The notes under the pieces are model-generated. The model was not told the origin of the DNA, made no database searches, and saw nothing but the letters and a program-made list of their open reading frames with translations. Source: Streptomyces canus (lineage in GTDB: Bacteria; Actinomycetota; Actinomycetes; Streptomycetales; Streptomycetaceae). Taken from it: DNA of 64,000 bases. Position numbers and translations under genes: made by a program. The stretch spans positions 4,125,001-4,189,000 of the forward strand of contig NZ_JAUSYQ010000002.1 in NCBI RefSeq assembly GCF_030816965.1, in the 5' to 3' direction. Numbering within the stretch: the stretch's first letter is position 1; every line of letters begins with the position of its first letter. Shown piece by piece: positions 27,275-37,088 of the stretch.

Positions 27275-28612
27275 TCATCCGTGCAGCGCTGCGACGGCGT
27301 CCGCGAGGGCTCCCGGCACATCCGGCACGAGCGCGTGGACCCCGTCCCGTACGACGTGCCGGCCTCCCACGACCGTGTGCGACACGTCTGCTGCCGACGC
27401 GGCGAATACGGCCGTCTCGGCCCCGAGCCGCGGAACCGGCCCTGCCGTCCTGACCGAGTCGAGGGCGATGGTGGTGAAGTCGGCGAGCGCGCCGGGCTCC
27501 AGGGTGCCGGCGCCGTCCCAGCCGAGGGCCGCGTGGCCGTCGGCCGAGGCCGCCCGCAGGAGGGCCGCCGCCGTCCAGTGACCTCGTCTGCGGGTGCGCA
27601 GGCGCTCGTTGAGCTCCATCGCGCGAGCCTCTTCGAGCAGGTCGATGACGGCGTGGCTGTCGGAGCCGAGGGAGAGCGGTGAGCCCCTGCGTTGCAGGGC
27701 GAGCGCGGGCCCGATGCCGTCGGCCAGGTCCCGTTCCGTCGTCGGGCACATGCAGGTGCCGGTGCCGCTGTCGCCGATCAGGGCGATGTCCTCGTCGGTG
27801 AGGTGGGTGTTGTGGACGCCGGTGGTGCGCGGCCCGAGGACACCGTGCTCGGCGAGCAGTTCGGTGGGCGTGCACCCGTGGGCCTCGCGGCACGCGTCGT
27901 TCTCGGCGGTCTGCTCGGACAGGTGCACATGGAGCGGGGCCCGCCGTTCCTCGGCCCAGCGGGCCACGGTCGCCAACTGCCCGGCGGGCACGGCCCGTAC
28001 GGAGTGGACCGCCGCACCGATCCTCGCGTGATCCCGGTCCTTGAGAATTGAACAGCGTTCGGCCCAGGCGTCCGCGCTGCCGTCGGAGAAGCGGAGCTGG
28101 TGGGTGGTGGGCGGCTGTCCGAAGCCGGAGGAGAGATAGGCGGTGTCGAGGAGGGTGATACGGATACCGGCTTCGGCGGCGGCCTCGATCAGGGCCTCGC
28201 CCATGGCGTTGGGGTCGGCGTAGGGAGTGCCGCCCGGGGCGTGGTGCAGGTAGTGGAACTCACCGACCGCCGTCACACCCGCCAGCGCCATCTCCGCGTA
28301 CACGGCACGGGCGAGCGCGTGGTACGTCTGCGGGGTCAGCCTGTCGGCGACCGAGTACATGACCTCGCGCCAGGTCCAGAAGGTTCCGGAGCCGACCTGG
28401 ACGGTGCCGCGCAGGGCCCGGTGGAAGGCGTGCGAGTGGGTGTTCGCCAGGCCCGGGAGCGTCAGTCCGCGCAGGACCTCGGCGCCGGGGGGCGGGGTGT
28501 CGGTGTCCGTACGGACGGCGGCGACGCGGCCGCCCTCCACGTCCACGGCCACCCCCGGCTCGACGTGGGTGTCGAGCCAGGCGTGCTCCAGCCAGTAGGT
28601 CTTCGGTGTCAC
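27275..28612 (-). CDS. hutF: Formimidoylglutamate deiminase
   Basis: HutF deaminates N-formimidoyl-L-glutamate to N-formyl-L-glutamate plus ammonia. The 445-residue amidohydrolase has [18 protein letters not shown] (metal ligands), [55 protein letters not shown] and [17 protein letters not shown], all diagnostic of HutF. GTG 28612 overlaps the stop of the M20 gene by 4 nt. Its presence means the pathway runs through formylglutamate, so a deformylase is needed. Confidence 0.93.
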   Translation of the reverse strand: MTPKTYWLEHAWLDTHVEPGVAVDVEGGRVAAVRTDTDTPPPGAEVLRGLTLPGLANTHSHAFHRALRGTVQVGSGTFWTWREVMYSVADRLTPQTYHALARAVYAEMALAGVTAVGEFHYLHHAPGGTPYADPNAMGEALIEAAAEAGIRITLLDTAYLSSGFGQPPTTHQLRFSDGSADAWAERCSILKDRDHARIGAAVHSVRAVPAGQLATVARWAEERRAPLHVHLSEQTAENDACREAHGCTPTELLAEHGVLGPRTTGVHNTHLTDEDIALIGDSGTGTCMCPTTERDLADGIGPALALQRRGSPLSLGSDSHAVIDLLEEARAMELNERLRTRRRGHWTAAALLRAASADGHAALGWDGAGTLEPGALADFTTIALDSVRTAGPVPRLGAETAVFAASAADVSHTVVGGRHVVRDGVHALVPDVPGALADAVAALHG

Positions 28613-29871
28613 CTGCGGGCCAGCCCTTCCAGTACGTCGGCGAGCGCGAGGACCCCGGCCACGCAGTCGTCCTCGGCGGCGGATTCCGCCGGGGAGTGCG
28701 AGACGCCCGTGGGATTGCGCACGAACAGCATGGCGGTCGGGATGCTCCCGGAGAGGATCCCGGCGTCGTGTCCGGCGCCGGTACCCAGGACGGGCACCTT
28801 GAGATCGGTGTCGGTGCCCAGGATGCGGGCGAGTTCGTCGCGCAGGGCGTGGTCGAACTCGACGACGGGGGTGAAGGACTCCCGGACGACGTCGAGGGCG
28901 ATGCCGTGCGCCTGCGCGTACTCCCTGGCGGCCTTCTCGATCCCGCCGACCACCTGGTCGAGGCTCTCCTGGTCGGCGGCGCGGGAGTCGAGCCAGCCGC
29001 GCACCAGGGAGGGGATGGCGTTGACGCCGTTCGGCTCGACGGCGATCTTGCCGAAGGTGGCGACGGCTCCAGCGAGTTCGGCCTCCCGGCGGGCGGCGAG
29101 CACGGTCTCGGCGTACGACAGCATGGGGTCGCGCCGGTCCACGAGGCGGGTGGTGCCGGCGTGGTTGGCCTCGCCCCGGAAGTCGAACCGCCAGCGGCCG
29201 TGCGGCCAGATGGCGCTGGCGATGCCGACCCGGTCGCCGGACAGATCCAGCGACCGTCCCTGCTCGACGTGCAGCTCGACGAAGGCGCCGATACGGGCGA
29301 GCCGCTGCGGGTCGGCTCCGATGCCGTCGGGGTCGTGTCCGGCGGCTTCCATGGCCCGCGGGAGCATGACCCCCTCCCCGTCGGTCAGCCGGTGCGCCTG
29401 CTCGACGGTGAGCTGCCCGGCGGTGAGCCGGGACCCGACACAGGCGAGCCCGAACCGGGCCCCCTCCTCGTCCCCGAAGTTGACGATGGCGAGCGGCTTG
29501 GCGAACTCCGCCTGCCGCGACCGCAGTTCATCGAGCGCGGCGAAGGAGGAGACGACTCCGAGGGGCCCGTCGAAGGCGCCCCCGTCGGGCACGGAGTCGA
29601 GGTGCGACCCGGTGACGACGGCGTCCCCCTGGGCGGGGTCCCCCAGCCAGGCCCACTGGTTGCCGTTCCGGTCGACCTCGTAGGTCAGTCCGCGGGCTTC
29701 GGCCTGCTCCTTGAACCAGGCCCGGCACTCGGTGTCGGCCCCGGTCCAGGCGAAGCGCCGGTAGCCGTGGGAGTCGGGGTGCCGGCCGATGGGGAGCAGC
29801 TCGCGCCACATCTCCTGGAAGGAGGCGGTGCCGCGCCTCTGGACCGTTCCGGAGGTACCGCGCTCCGTCAC
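28609..29871 (-). CDS. M20-family amidohydrolase (allantoate amidohydrolase-like); candidate formylglutamate hydrolase
   Basis: The 420-residue zinc hydrolase belongs to the M20 hydantoinase/carbamoylase branch. Visible motifs are [20 protein letters not shown] (metal ligands), [49 protein letters not shown] and [13 protein letters not shown]. Homologues are usually named allantoate amidohydrolase. Here it sits between hutU and hutF with 4-nt overlaps on both sides and no separate deformylase is present. I therefore infer that it removes the formyl group from N-formylglutamate or a related hut intermediate. GTG 29871 overlaps the hutU stop. Confidence 0.85.
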   Translation of the reverse strand: MTERGTSGTVQRRGTASFQEMWRELLPIGRHPDSHGYRRFAWTGADTECRAWFKEQAEARGLTYEVDRNGNQWAWLGDPAQGDAVVTGSHLDSVPDGGAFDGPLGVVSSFAALDELRSRQAEFAKPLAIVNFGDEEGARFGLACVGSRLTAGQLTVEQAHRLTDGEGVMLPRAMEAAGHDPDGIGADPQRLARIGAFVELHVEQGRSLDLSGDRVGIASAIWPHGRWRFDFRGEANHAGTTRLVDRRDPMLSYAETVLAARREAELAGAVATFGKIAVEPNGVNAIPSLVRGWLDSRAADQESLDQVVGGIEKAAREYAQAHGIALDVVRESFTPVVEFDHALRDELARILGTDTDLKVPVLGTGAGHDAGILSGSIPTAMLFVRNPTGVSHSPAESAAEDDCVAGVLALADVLEGLARR

Positions 29872-31532
29872 GCCGAATCACCTTCACGCATCGGCACCCG
29901 CACACCCCGCTCGTCGGCGACGGACTCGGCGATGTCGTACCCCGCGTCCACGTGCCTGATGACGCCCATGCCCGGGTCGTTCGTCAGTACCCGGCGGACC
30001 TTCTCCCCGCCCAGCTTCGTGCCGTCGGCCACCGTGACCTGCCCGGCGTGGATGGACCGTCCCATCCCCACGCCACCGCCGTGGTGGAGGGAGACCCAGG
30101 ACGCGCCCGAAGCCACGTTGACCATCGCGTTCAGCAGCGGCCAGTCGGCGATCGCGTCGGATCCGTCGAGCATGGCCTCGGTCTCGCGGTACGGGGAGGC
30201 GACGGACCCGGCGTCCAGGTGATCCCGCCCGATCGCCAGCGGCGCGGCCAGCTCTCCGCTCGCCACCATGTCGTTGAACCGCTCCCCGGCCTTGTCCCGC
30301 TCGCCGTAACCGAGCCAGCAGATACGCGCGGGAAGGCCCTGGAAGTGGACCCGCTCTCCCGCCATCTTGATCCAGCGGGCGAGGGACTCGTTCTCGGGGA
30401 ACAGTTCCAGGATCGCCTTGTCGGTCTTGGCGATGTCGGACGCCTCACCCGACAGCGCGGCCCAGCGGAAGGGTCCCTTGCCCTCGCAGAACAGCGGGCG
30501 GATGTAGGCGGGGACGAACCCGGGGAAGGCGAACGCCCGCTCGTACCCGGCGAGTTGGGCCTCGCCCCGGATCGAGTTGCCGTAGTCGAAGACCTCGGCA
30601 CCGGCGTCCATGAAGCCGACCATGGCCTCGACGTGCCGGGCCATCGACTCACGGGCCCGCACGGTGAACCCGGCCGGGTCCTTGGCGGCGGCGTCGGCCA
30701 TGTCCTCGAAGGCGACACCCACCGGCAGATACGCCAGCGGGTCGTGCGCGGAGGTCTGGTCGGTGACGATGTCGATGGGCGCGCCCTCGGCGAGCATGCG
30801 CGGCAGCAGCTCGGCCGCGTTGCCCAGCAGACCGATGGAGAGCGGGCGGCGGGCGTCCCGGGCCTCGACCGCGAGCTGGAGGGCGTGCTCCAGGCTGTCG
30901 GCCCGGACGTCGAGGTACCGGTGCTCGATACGGCGCTCGATCGCGCGCGGGTCGACGTCGATGCAGATCGCGACACCGTCGTTCATGGTGACGGCGAGCG
31001 GCTGGGCGCCGCCCATCCCGCCAAGACCGGCCGTCAGCGTGATCGTCCCGGCGAGCGTGCCGCCGAACTTCTTCGCGGCGACGGCGGCGAAGGTCTCGTA
31101 GGTGCCCTGGAGGATGCCCTGGGTGCCGATGTAGATCCAGGAACCGGCGGTCATCTGCCCGTACATGGTCAACCCCAGCTGCTCGAGGCGCCGGAACTCC
31201 TCCCAGTTCGCCCAGTCACCCACCAGGTTGGAGTTGGCGATCAGGACGCGCGGGGCCCACTCGTGGGTCTGCATGACGCCGACGGGGCGGCCGGACTGGA
31301 CCAGCATGGTCTCGTCCTGCTTGAGGGTGCGCAGCGTGCGGACCATGGCGTCGAAGGAGCGCCAGTCGCGGGCGGCCTTGCCGGTGCCGCCGTAGACGAC
31401 GAGCTTGTCGGGGTGCTCGGCGACCTCGGGGTCGAGGTTGTTCTGGAGCATCCGCAGGGCGGCTTCCTGCTGCCATCCCAGGGCGCTCAGTTCCGTACCG
31501 CGCGGCGCTCGTACGGGGCGGGGTCCTGACAT
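29868..31532 (-). CDS. hutU: Urocanate hydratase
   Basis: HutU adds water to urocanate to give imidazolonepropionate, using NAD+ as electrophile. The 554-residue length is typical. Motifs include [73 protein letters not shown], the active-site region [12 protein letters not shown] and [16 protein letters not shown] lies just upstream of ATG 31532. It is the first gene of the four-gene hut operon and is preceded by a good promoter. Histidase (hutH) is not in the operon. Confidence 0.97.
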   Translation of the reverse strand: MSGPRPVRAPRGTELSALGWQQEAALRMLQNNLDPEVAEHPDKLVVYGGTGKAARDWRSFDAMVRTLRTLKQDETMLVQSGRPVGVMQTHEWAPRVLIANSNLVGDWANWEEFRRLEQLGLTMYGQMTAGSWIYIGTQGILQGTYETFAAVAAKKFGGTLAGTITLTAGLGGMGGAQPLAVTMNDGVAICIDVDPRAIERRIEHRYLDVRADSLEHALQLAVEARDARRPLSIGLLGNAAELLPRMLAEGAPIDIVTDQTSAHDPLAYLPVGVAFEDMADAAAKDPAGFTVRARESMARHVEAMVGFMDAGAEVFDYGNSIRGEAQLAGYERAFAFPGFVPAYIRPLFCEGKGPFRWAALSGEASDIAKTDKAILELFPENESLARWIKMAGERVHFQGLPARICWLGYGERDKAGERFNDMVASGELAAPLAIGRDHLDAGSVASPYRETEAMLDGSDAIADWPLLNAMVNVASGASWVSLHHGGGVGMGRSIHAGQVTVADGTKLGGEKVRRVLTNDPGMGVIRHVDAGYDIAESVADERGVRVPMREGDSA

Positions 31533-31581
31533 GGTCTGCCTCCTGGGGCTCTGCTGCCGGATTGTTGCTGTCGATATTCAC

Positions 31582-31610
31582 ATCCTGGCTTTCTGAATAG
31601 AACTAGTCAA
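31582..31610 (-). promoter_or_regulatory. hut operon promoter, TTGACT-17-CAGGAT
   Basis: Read on the minus strand, TTGACT (31605-31610) and CAGGAT (31582-31587) are separated by exactly 17 bp. This is a good match to the Streptomyces housekeeping consensus (TTGAC, TAGRRT). The predicted start would lie around 31575, giving a leader of roughly 45 nt before hutU. Confidence 0.65.
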
Positions 31611-31698
31611 TACGTTCTGGCGTCAGCATCGGTAGGGCAGGGATGTTTCGTTCGGGCATCCGAACGCGGCGCGACGGCAGGGACGACGAGGAGGAGTC

Positions 31699-33093
31699 GT
31701 GGTGGACGAGTACGGCAACACCGGCGAAGGACGGGCCGCCCGCCGGGACGAGGCGGTGCGCTCGGCCGTGGAGCAGGGCCTGCTGGGGCCGGACTCCCCC
31801 ATCGTCGGACTTCTCGACGTCACCGGGATCCGGGAGTCGGCGGCGGAGCTCCGCGCGGCCTTCGCCGAGGTCACCGCGCCGGGCACCCCGGTGCTGCACG
31901 CGTTCGCGGTGAAGGCGACCCCGCTGGTGCCGGTACTGCGGCTGTTGCGCGAGGAGGGCATCGGCGCGGAGGTGGCGAGCCCCGGCGAACTCGCGCTGGC
32001 GCGGGCGGCGGGGCTGTCGCCGGCCCAGACCGTCCTGGACTCGCCCGCCAAGACGCCGGCCGAGCTCAGGGAGGCACTGGCGCTGGGGATCGCCGTCAAC
32101 GCGGACAACCCGCAGGAGCTGGACCGCATCGACGGCCTCGTGCGGTCGGCGGTCAGCCGCTCCCCGCTCGGGATCCGGGTCAACCCGCAGGTCGGCGGGG
32201 GCTCCATCGGGGCGACCTCCACGGCCACGGCGACCTCGAAGTTCGGGGTGGCGCTGCGGGACGAGGGGGCACGCGAGTGGGTCGTGCGCGCCTACCTCGA
32301 CCGGCCCTGGCTGAGCCGGCTGCACGCGCACACCGGCTCGCAGGGCATCCCGCTCCCTCTGATGGCCCAGGGGGTCGCGGAGACGTACGCGCTCGCCGAG
32401 GAGATCAACCGGCGCATCGGGCGGCCGCAGATCGACACGATCGACATCGGCGGCGGGCTGCCGGTGAACTTCGCCTCGGACGTGACGGCACCGACGTACG
32501 CGGAGTACGCGCGGGCTCTCAGGGAGGCGGTACCGGGGCTGTTCGACGGGCGGTACGGGCTGGTCACCGAGTTCGGGCGGTCGCTGCTGGCCAAGCACGG
32601 CACGATCGTGGCGCGGGTGGAGTACGCCAAGAGCGCGGGCGGGCGGGCGGTCGCGGTGACGCACGCGGGCGTGCAGGTGGCGACGCGGACGGTGTACGTA
32701 CCGGGTTCGTGGCCGCTCAGGATCACCGCGTACGACGGCAAGGGACGGCCCAAGAGCGGGCCCGAGGTGGTGCAGGACGTCGCCGGTCCCGCCTGTTTCG
32801 CGGGCGACCTGCTGGCCGAGGGGCGCGCACTGCCGCTGCTCGACCAGGGGGACTACGCGGCGGCGCTGGACACGGGCGCGTACTACTTCGCGCACCACTA
32901 CGCGTACAACTCGCTGGCCCGGCCGGGCATTTACGGCTTCGTCCCCGACCGGGCGGGAGGCGTGCGCTTCGCGACCGTGCGCGATCCGCAGACGCTCGCC
33001 TCGATCGTGGCCGAGTCCGGAGGGGCGCACGCCGGGGCGCTCACCACCCTCCACGGACCCGGAGCCGTTGACACGCAGCGGCGGGTCAAGTGA
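31699..33093 (+). CDS. PLP-dependent fold-III decarboxylase-like protein
   Basis: The 464-residue protein is an alanine-racemase-barrel plus decarboxylase C-terminal domain, as in diaminopimelate/ornithine decarboxylases. The PLP lysine is in HAFAVKATPLVPVL. Other motifs are EVASPGELALA, LRLHAHTGSQ-like, the phosphate-binding IDIGGGLPVNF and EFGRSLLAKHG. GPACFAGDLLA near the end carries the catalytic Cys-Asp context, and AYNSLARP is also present. GTG 31699 has a GAGGAG run directly upstream (GTG 31702 is an alternative). The substrate is unknown; it is divergent from hutU, which may hint at amino-acid catabolism. Confidence 0.85.
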   Translation: MVDEYGNTGEGRAARRDEAVRSAVEQGLLGPDSPIVGLLDVTGIRESAAELRAAFAEVTAPGTPVLHAFAVKATPLVPVLRLLREEGIGAEVASPGELALARAAGLSPAQTVLDSPAKTPAELREALALGIAVNADNPQELDRIDGLVRSAVSRSPLGIRVNPQVGGGSIGATSTATATSKFGVALRDEGAREWVVRAYLDRPWLSRLHAHTGSQGIPLPLMAQGVAETYALAEEINRRIGRPQIDTIDIGGGLPVNFASDVTAPTYAEYARALREAVPGLFDGRYGLVTEFGRSLLAKHGTIVARVEYAKSAGGRAVAVTHAGVQVATRTVYVPGSWPLRITAYDGKGRPKSGPEVVQDVAGPACFAGDLLAEGRALPLLDQGDYAAALDTGAYYFAHHYAYNSLARPGIYGFVPDRAGGVRFATVRDPQTLASIVAESGGAHAGALTTLHGPGAVDTQRRVK

Positions 33094-33240
33094 TCAATTG
33101 CCCTGCAAACAAGGCAAGTTGACCCACTCTAGTCATCCCGAGCATGTTCCACCGGAAAATGCCAGATCCCTCACCCGTCGCGCACACGTTGCGTAGTTTC
33201 GGCGTCACTCAGCCGAACCCCAGGCGGGAGGGGAGCCACG

Positions 33241-33657
33241 GTGCAGGGAATCGACGAGTGCCTGCTGGAAGCCATGCGGCTGCCGGGTGCGCGGGGTGCC
33301 GCGCTGGTCGACTGGACGAGCGGGCTGGCCCTGGGCGCCGTCGGAGAAGCCCCCGGCGGCGACCAGGAGGCGGCCGCCGCGGAGGCCGCCGAGCTCGCCC
33401 GGCTCGCCGCCGAGCAGCGCGCCTTCGCCTCCGAGAGTTCCCGGGCCGCTGAGGCGGGGGCGCCCGGGGACGAGCCTGACCCGCCGGTCGAAGATCTCAT
33501 CCTCAGCAACCGGGACAGCTACCACGTCCTGAGGTTCGTGCCGACGTCCTTCGACAGCAGTGTGTTCCTGCACCTGTGGCTGACCCGCGCGGACGGCAAC
33601 CTCGCGCTGGCCCGGATCCGGCTCGGCGAGATGGCCGGACGGCTGGAGCTCGGATGA
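33241..33657 (+). CDS. Roadblock/LC7-like protein 1
   Basis: The 138-residue protein aligns by eye with the roadblock protein at 35169. GARGAALVDWTSGLALGAVG matches GATGVALVDYTSGMALGTMG there, and VEDLILSNRDSYHVLRFV matches IEDILITLSDQYHLIRLI. An Ala/Glu-rich insertion replaces part of the middle helix. GTG 33241 is preceded by GGGAGG. Roadblock proteins act with small Ras-like GTPases as scaffolds or activators. Its stop overlaps the next gene (ATGA), so it is translationally coupled to the DUF4388-like protein. Confidence 0.75.
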   Translation: MQGIDECLLEAMRLPGARGAALVDWTSGLALGAVGEAPGGDQEAAAAEAAELARLAAEQRAFASESSRAAEAGAPGDEPDPPVEDLILSNRDSYHVLRFVPTSFDSSVFLHLWLTRADGNLALARIRLGEMAGRLELG

Positions 33658-34592
33658 CGGCCGTCAGGACCACGCCCGCCACCCCGCCGCCCCGGCTGCC
33701 GGTGCGCGACAAGGCGGCCGCGCTGGGCCGCGGCTGGGGCGGTGTCTCGCCGATGCTGACCCGGCTGGCCGCCGAGCGCGCCACCGGCGTCCTGGTGCGC
33801 GAGCGCGGCACCCTGCACCTCGCCGACGGCAAGGTGGTGCACGCCGAGAGCCCGGCCGCCCCCGGCGCCGACGTCCTCCTCGCCGCCCACGGCACGCTGG
33901 ACCCCGACATCTGGCGGCAGGCCCTGGCCGAGAGCGTCGCGAGCACGGGGAGCGCCGGCACCGGGGTCCGCCGCCTCACCGGCGCCGAGGCCGTGCACCG
34001 GGCGGGCCGCCGGCTGGTCGCGGGCGGCCTGCTCACCGCGGGCGCCCTGGAGATGTGCCGGCTGACCGCGCTGTACGACGCGGCGTACTTCGCCCTCGCC
34101 CCGAGCAGCACCCCGGGCCGCTTCCGCTACGGCACCGAGGACGGACCGGACGAGCCCGCCGTCGAGCCCCGAGAACCCGACGACACCCCGGGCGGCCCGC
34201 GCCCGGTCCCGGTCGCCGACCTGGAGCGCGAGACCCTGCGCCGCCGCGACCTGCTGCACCGCATCTGGCCGGACGCCCTGCCGGACGAGGTGCCGCTGAC
34301 CCGGGAGCACCGCCCCGCGCCCCCGCCGCTCCCCGCCCGGCGGCAGGCGGTGCTGGTCCGTGTGGACGGCATCCGCACGGCGTCGGAGATCGCGCGCGAG
34401 CTGGGCCGCCCGGCCTTCCACACCCTGGTGGACGTACGGCGGCTGGTGGCGGCCGGAGTGGTCGCGCCCCGCCCGCCGGTGTCCCTCACCGAGCCTTTGC
34501 CCGGGCCGCCGGGCGACGGCCCCCTCGTCGAGTCCGTCGATCCCCACATCACCTTGCTGAAGAGGCTCAGGGATGCGCTGGAGGCCCTTTGA
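33654..34592 (+). CDS. DUF4388-like regulatory protein
   Basis: The 312-residue protein starts with a segment resembling the DUF4388 (PatA-like) domain: LTRLAAERATGVLVRERGTLHLADGKVVHAESP, then APGADVLLAAHGTL. The middle is Pro/Asp-rich. The C-terminus (VRVDGIRTASEIARELGRPAFHTLVDVRRLVAAGVV) resembles a winged-helix-like fold. Such proteins accompany roadblock/GTPase switches in several bacteria. The 3' end overlaps the upstream-most possible start of the next roadblock gene. Molecular function unknown. Confidence 0.65.
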   Translation: MTAVRTTPATPPPRLPVRDKAAALGRGWGGVSPMLTRLAAERATGVLVRERGTLHLADGKVVHAESPAAPGADVLLAAHGTLDPDIWRQALAESVASTGSAGTGVRRLTGAEAVHRAGRRLVAGGLLTAGALEMCRLTALYDAAYFALAPSSTPGRFRYGTEDGPDEPAVEPREPDDTPGGPRPVPVADLERETLRRRDLLHRIWPDALPDEVPLTREHRPAPPPLPARRQAVLVRVDGIRTASEIARELGRPAFHTLVDVRRLVAAGVVAPRPPVSLTEPLPGPPGDGPLVESVDPHITLLKRLRDALEAL

Positions 34593-34626
34593 GCGGCAGC
34601 GGATCCGCGCCGAGAGGAGAGATCTG

Positions 34627-35148
34627 ATGGCAGCAGCTCAGGACGGGATCCTGGAGGAGCTGCGCCGGCTCAGAGCCCGGGTGCCGCAGCTCACGGGCGC
34701 CCTCGCGGCGGACGCCGACGGTCTCGTCCTGGCCCAAGACACCCCGGGTGTCGATCCGGAGGCGGTGGCCGCGCTCACCGGGGCCACCCGGGCGCTCGCC
34801 GCCCAGCTGGCCGACCAGACCGGCCAGGGCGATCTGCGCGAACTGCTCGTGCGGGGCGTGTACGGCTACGTCGCCACGTACGCGGCGGGTGCCGGGGCCG
34901 TCGTCACCCTGTTCGCGCAGGACCGGGTCAACGTCGGCCGCCTGCATCTCGAGGGCCGCCGGGCGGGTGCCCGGATCGGAGAGCTGGTCGACAGCGCGGC
35001 CGCCGAGCACACAGAAGCCATCACGAAGGCGCCCGCGAAACCCGCTCCGGCACGTGCCAGAGCGGCTCGCGCGTCCCGGGCCAAGCCCACGGACCCCCGC
35101 GCCGCGGCCACCGCACCGACGGCGGCCCGCACCACCACCGAAAGTTGA
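34627..35148 (+). CDS. Roadblock/LC7-like protein 2
   Basis: The 173-residue protein has a roadblock domain (ILEELRRLRARVPQLTGALAADADGLVLAQDT, ALTGATRALAAQLADQTGQGDLRELLVRGVYGYVATYAAG, VVTLFAQDRVNVGRLHLEGRRAG) followed by a basic Ala/Pro/Arg tail. ATG 34627 is favoured by GAGGAGA about 9 nt upstream; ATG 34573 is in frame but lies inside the preceding gene. It has the form of MglB-like or conservon CvnB-like partners, but no GTPase gene is adjacent. Confidence 0.78.
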   Translation: MAAAQDGILEELRRLRARVPQLTGALAADADGLVLAQDTPGVDPEAVAALTGATRALAAQLADQTGQGDLRELLVRGVYGYVATYAAGAGAVVTLFAQDRVNVGRLHLEGRRAGARIGELVDSAAAEHTEAITKAPAKPAPARARAARASRAKPTDPRAAATAPTAARTTTES

Positions 35149-35168
35149 GAGAACGAGGAGACACAGTC

Positions 35169-35543
35169 ATGGCCAACACCGAAACCGCACTGAAGGAGGC
35201 TCTCGCCTCCATCGAGGGCGCGACCGGCGTCGCGCTCGTCGACTACACCAGCGGCATGGCGCTCGGCACCATGGGCGGCAGCAAGGGCTTCGACCTGAAC
35301 GTGGCCGCCGCGGGCAACACCGACGTGGTCCGCGCGAAGATGCGCACGATGGAACACCTCGGCCTCAAGGGCCAGATCGAGGACATCCTGATCACCCTGT
35401 CCGACCAGTACCACCTGATCCGCCTGATCAGCGGACGCGGTGGCAACGGACTCTTCCTCTACCTGGTCCTGGACGCCAAGCGCTCCAACCTCGCGATGGC
35501 CCGCCACCAGCTGAGGCAGATCGAAACCGACCTGGAGGTGTGA
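35169..35543 (+). CDS. Roadblock/LC7-like protein 3
   Basis: The 124-residue protein is a compact roadblock domain: ALASIEGATGVALVDYTSGM, VRAKMRTMEHLGLKGQIED, LSDQYHLIRLISGRGGNGLFLYLVLD and MARHQLRQIETDLEV. ATG 35169 has GAGGAGA upstream. It is paralogous to the protein at 33241 and ends the four-gene cluster. It may dimerise with either of the other roadblock proteins. No GTPase, sensor kinase or DUF742 gene is present, so this is not a standard conservon. Confidence 0.8.
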   Translation: MANTETALKEALASIEGATGVALVDYTSGMALGTMGGSKGFDLNVAAAGNTDVVRAKMRTMEHLGLKGQIEDILITLSDQYHLIRLISGRGGNGLFLYLVLDAKRSNLAMARHQLRQIETDLEV

Positions 35544-35559
35544 CCCGGGAGCACCGGAA

Positions 35560-36153
35560 CTAGACCAGTGCCGCGGTGCGGCGGCGCGATCCTCCCGGGG
35601 CCGCGTCGCCCGCCGCGATACCCGTGCTGCGGTACGCCTTGACCGCCTTGCCGGCCGGGCGGCCGCCGTTCGCGGCGAGCCAGTCGACCCGCACCCACAG
35701 CAGCGCGTCCTCGGCCCGCTCGCGCCGCCCGAGCCAGGCGGCCTTGAGCCTCAGTCCGGTACCGCACCCGGCCAGCAGCATGCCGCCCGCGACAGGCACG
35801 GCGAACGAACTCGCCAGCGCGACCAGCCAGGCCAGCAGCAGCCACCAGCGGTGTCCGCGGCGCCAGTTGCGCACACTGACCGCACGGTCCTGGAGCACGT
35901 CGTGCTTTCCCGCGCGAGCGGCCGCCCGCCCCAGCGTCGTGTACCGCTTGCGGCGGCTGTACGACACCACGGCCACGGCGACGATGAACAGCGCCGCGCC
36001 CGCCATCACCCCGATCCGGCGCCCGGTCAGGCCCGGGATCAGCAGCCCGACGGCCGCCGCGAACACTCCGAGCCACCACAGCGGCGCCGCCCCGGCGCGC
36101 ACGACGACGGCCACCCGAGCCAGCCCCTGAACCCTGCGATCTCCGCGTGCCAC
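35560..36153 (-). CDS. Small integral membrane protein, unknown function
   Basis: The 197-residue protein has four predicted membrane helices in two pairs (PLWWLGVFAAAVGLLIPGL, IGVMAGAALFIVAVAVVSY, WWLLLAWLVALASSFAVPVA, GGMLLAGCGTGL). A basic loop lies between the pairs and the cytoplasmic tail contains LLWVRVDWLAANGGRPAGKAVKAYR. GTG 36153 is supported by GAGGAGGCGGGA directly upstream. It is convergent with the roadblock cluster. I do not recognise a characterised family. Confidence 0.7.
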   Translation of the reverse strand: MARGDRRVQGLARVAVVVRAGAAPLWWLGVFAAAVGLLIPGLTGRRIGVMAGAALFIVAVAVVSYSRRKRYTTLGRAAARAGKHDVLQDRAVSVRNWRRGHRWWLLLAWLVALASSFAVPVAGGMLLAGCGTGLRLKAAWLGRRERAEDALLWVRVDWLAANGGRPAGKAVKAYRSTGIAAGDAAPGGSRRRTAALV

Positions 36154-36236
36154 GTCCCGCCTCCTCGTCGTCCTGGCACAGTCCTGCCGGTCGGGGAGGG
36201 TAGCGAGCGAACGTGAGACGCGTCTGAAAAAACGCC

Positions 36237-37088
36237 CTACTCCACGAAGAGTCCTCGCGCCGCCGCCCGCGCGTCGAACTCCTCCAGCCGGGCCTGCGCG
36301 TCCGGCAGGTCGTCGCACATCGCCTCCAGCAGCACCCGGCCGAGGAGCATCGGCGCGCAGGCGGTGTCGAAGGCGAGGCCGGTGCCGACGGCGGCGGGCA
36401 GCAGCAGGTCGGAGACCTTGGCGACCGGGGCGAAGGCGGAGTCGGCGACCGTGACGACGCTCAGGCCCGCCTCCTTGGCGTAGGCGAGGGTGTCGACGAC
36501 CTCACGGGGATGCCGGGGCAGCGCGAAGCACAGCAGGGTCATGGCGCCCGCGCGGACGGCGGCGTCGATGCGGTCGTGGATCATCGTGCCGCCCTCGTTG
36601 AGCAGCCGTACGTCCGGATGGACCTTGGCGGCGAAGTACGCGAAGCCGTACGCCTGGGAGGCGGCGGCCCGCAGACCGAGCACCGGCAGGGGGCGGGAGG
36701 CCGCGAGCAGCCGGCCGGCCTTCTGTACCGGCCGCGGGTCGGCGAGGATCTCCGCCAGGTGTCTGAGGTTCTCGATCTCGGCCTCGACGGCCTGCTGGTA
36801 CTCGTTGTACGACGCCGAGGCCACCGACTGTTCGGTGGGCGCGACCTCGCGCAGGTGCCTGCGCAGGGCGGGGTAGCCGTCGAACCCGAGGGCGACGGCG
36901 AAGCGGGTGACGGAGGGCTGGCTGACCCCGGCCAGTTCGGCCAGCTCCACGCTGGACAGGAACGGCACGTCCGCGGCCCGCCGCACCATGCTGTGCGCGA
37001 TGCGCCGCTGGGTCGGTGTGAGCCGGTGCCCCTCGAACAGTGCCTGCAGCCGTCCCGCGGGAGTGTCCGCGCCACCCGTGTCGCTCAT
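36237..37088 (-). CDS. RpiR/MurR family transcriptional regulator
   Basis: The 283-residue protein has an N-terminal helix-turn-helix of the RpiR type (LTPTQRRIAHSMVRRAADVPFLSSVELAELAGVSQPSVTRFAVALGFDGYPALRRHLRE). A C-terminal SIS domain follows (VLGLRAAASQAYGFAYFAAK, TLLCFALPRHPREVVDTLAYAKEAGLSVVTVAD). SIS domains in this family bind phosphosugars. The 4-nt overlap with the ammonia-lyase-like gene suggests it regulates that operon. Confidence 0.9.
   Translation of the reverse strand: MSDTGGADTPAGRLQALFEGHRLTPTQRRIAHSMVRRAADVPFLSSVELAELAGVSQPSVTRFAVALGFDGYPALRRHLREVAPTEQSVASASYNEYQQAVEAEIENLRHLAEILADPRPVQKAGRLLAASRPLPVLGLRAAASQAYGFAYFAAKVHPDVRLLNEGGTMIHDRIDAAVRAGAMTLLCFALPRHPREVVDTLAYAKEAGLSVVTVADSAFAPVAKVSDLLLPAAVGTGLAFDTACAPMLLGRVLLEAMCDDLPDAQARLEEFDARAAARGLFVE

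Noticed and set aside
33241..35543. A complete conservon (cvnA-D)
   Set aside because: There is no sensor kinase, DUF742 or GTPase gene, and the DUF4388-like protein is not a conservon component.
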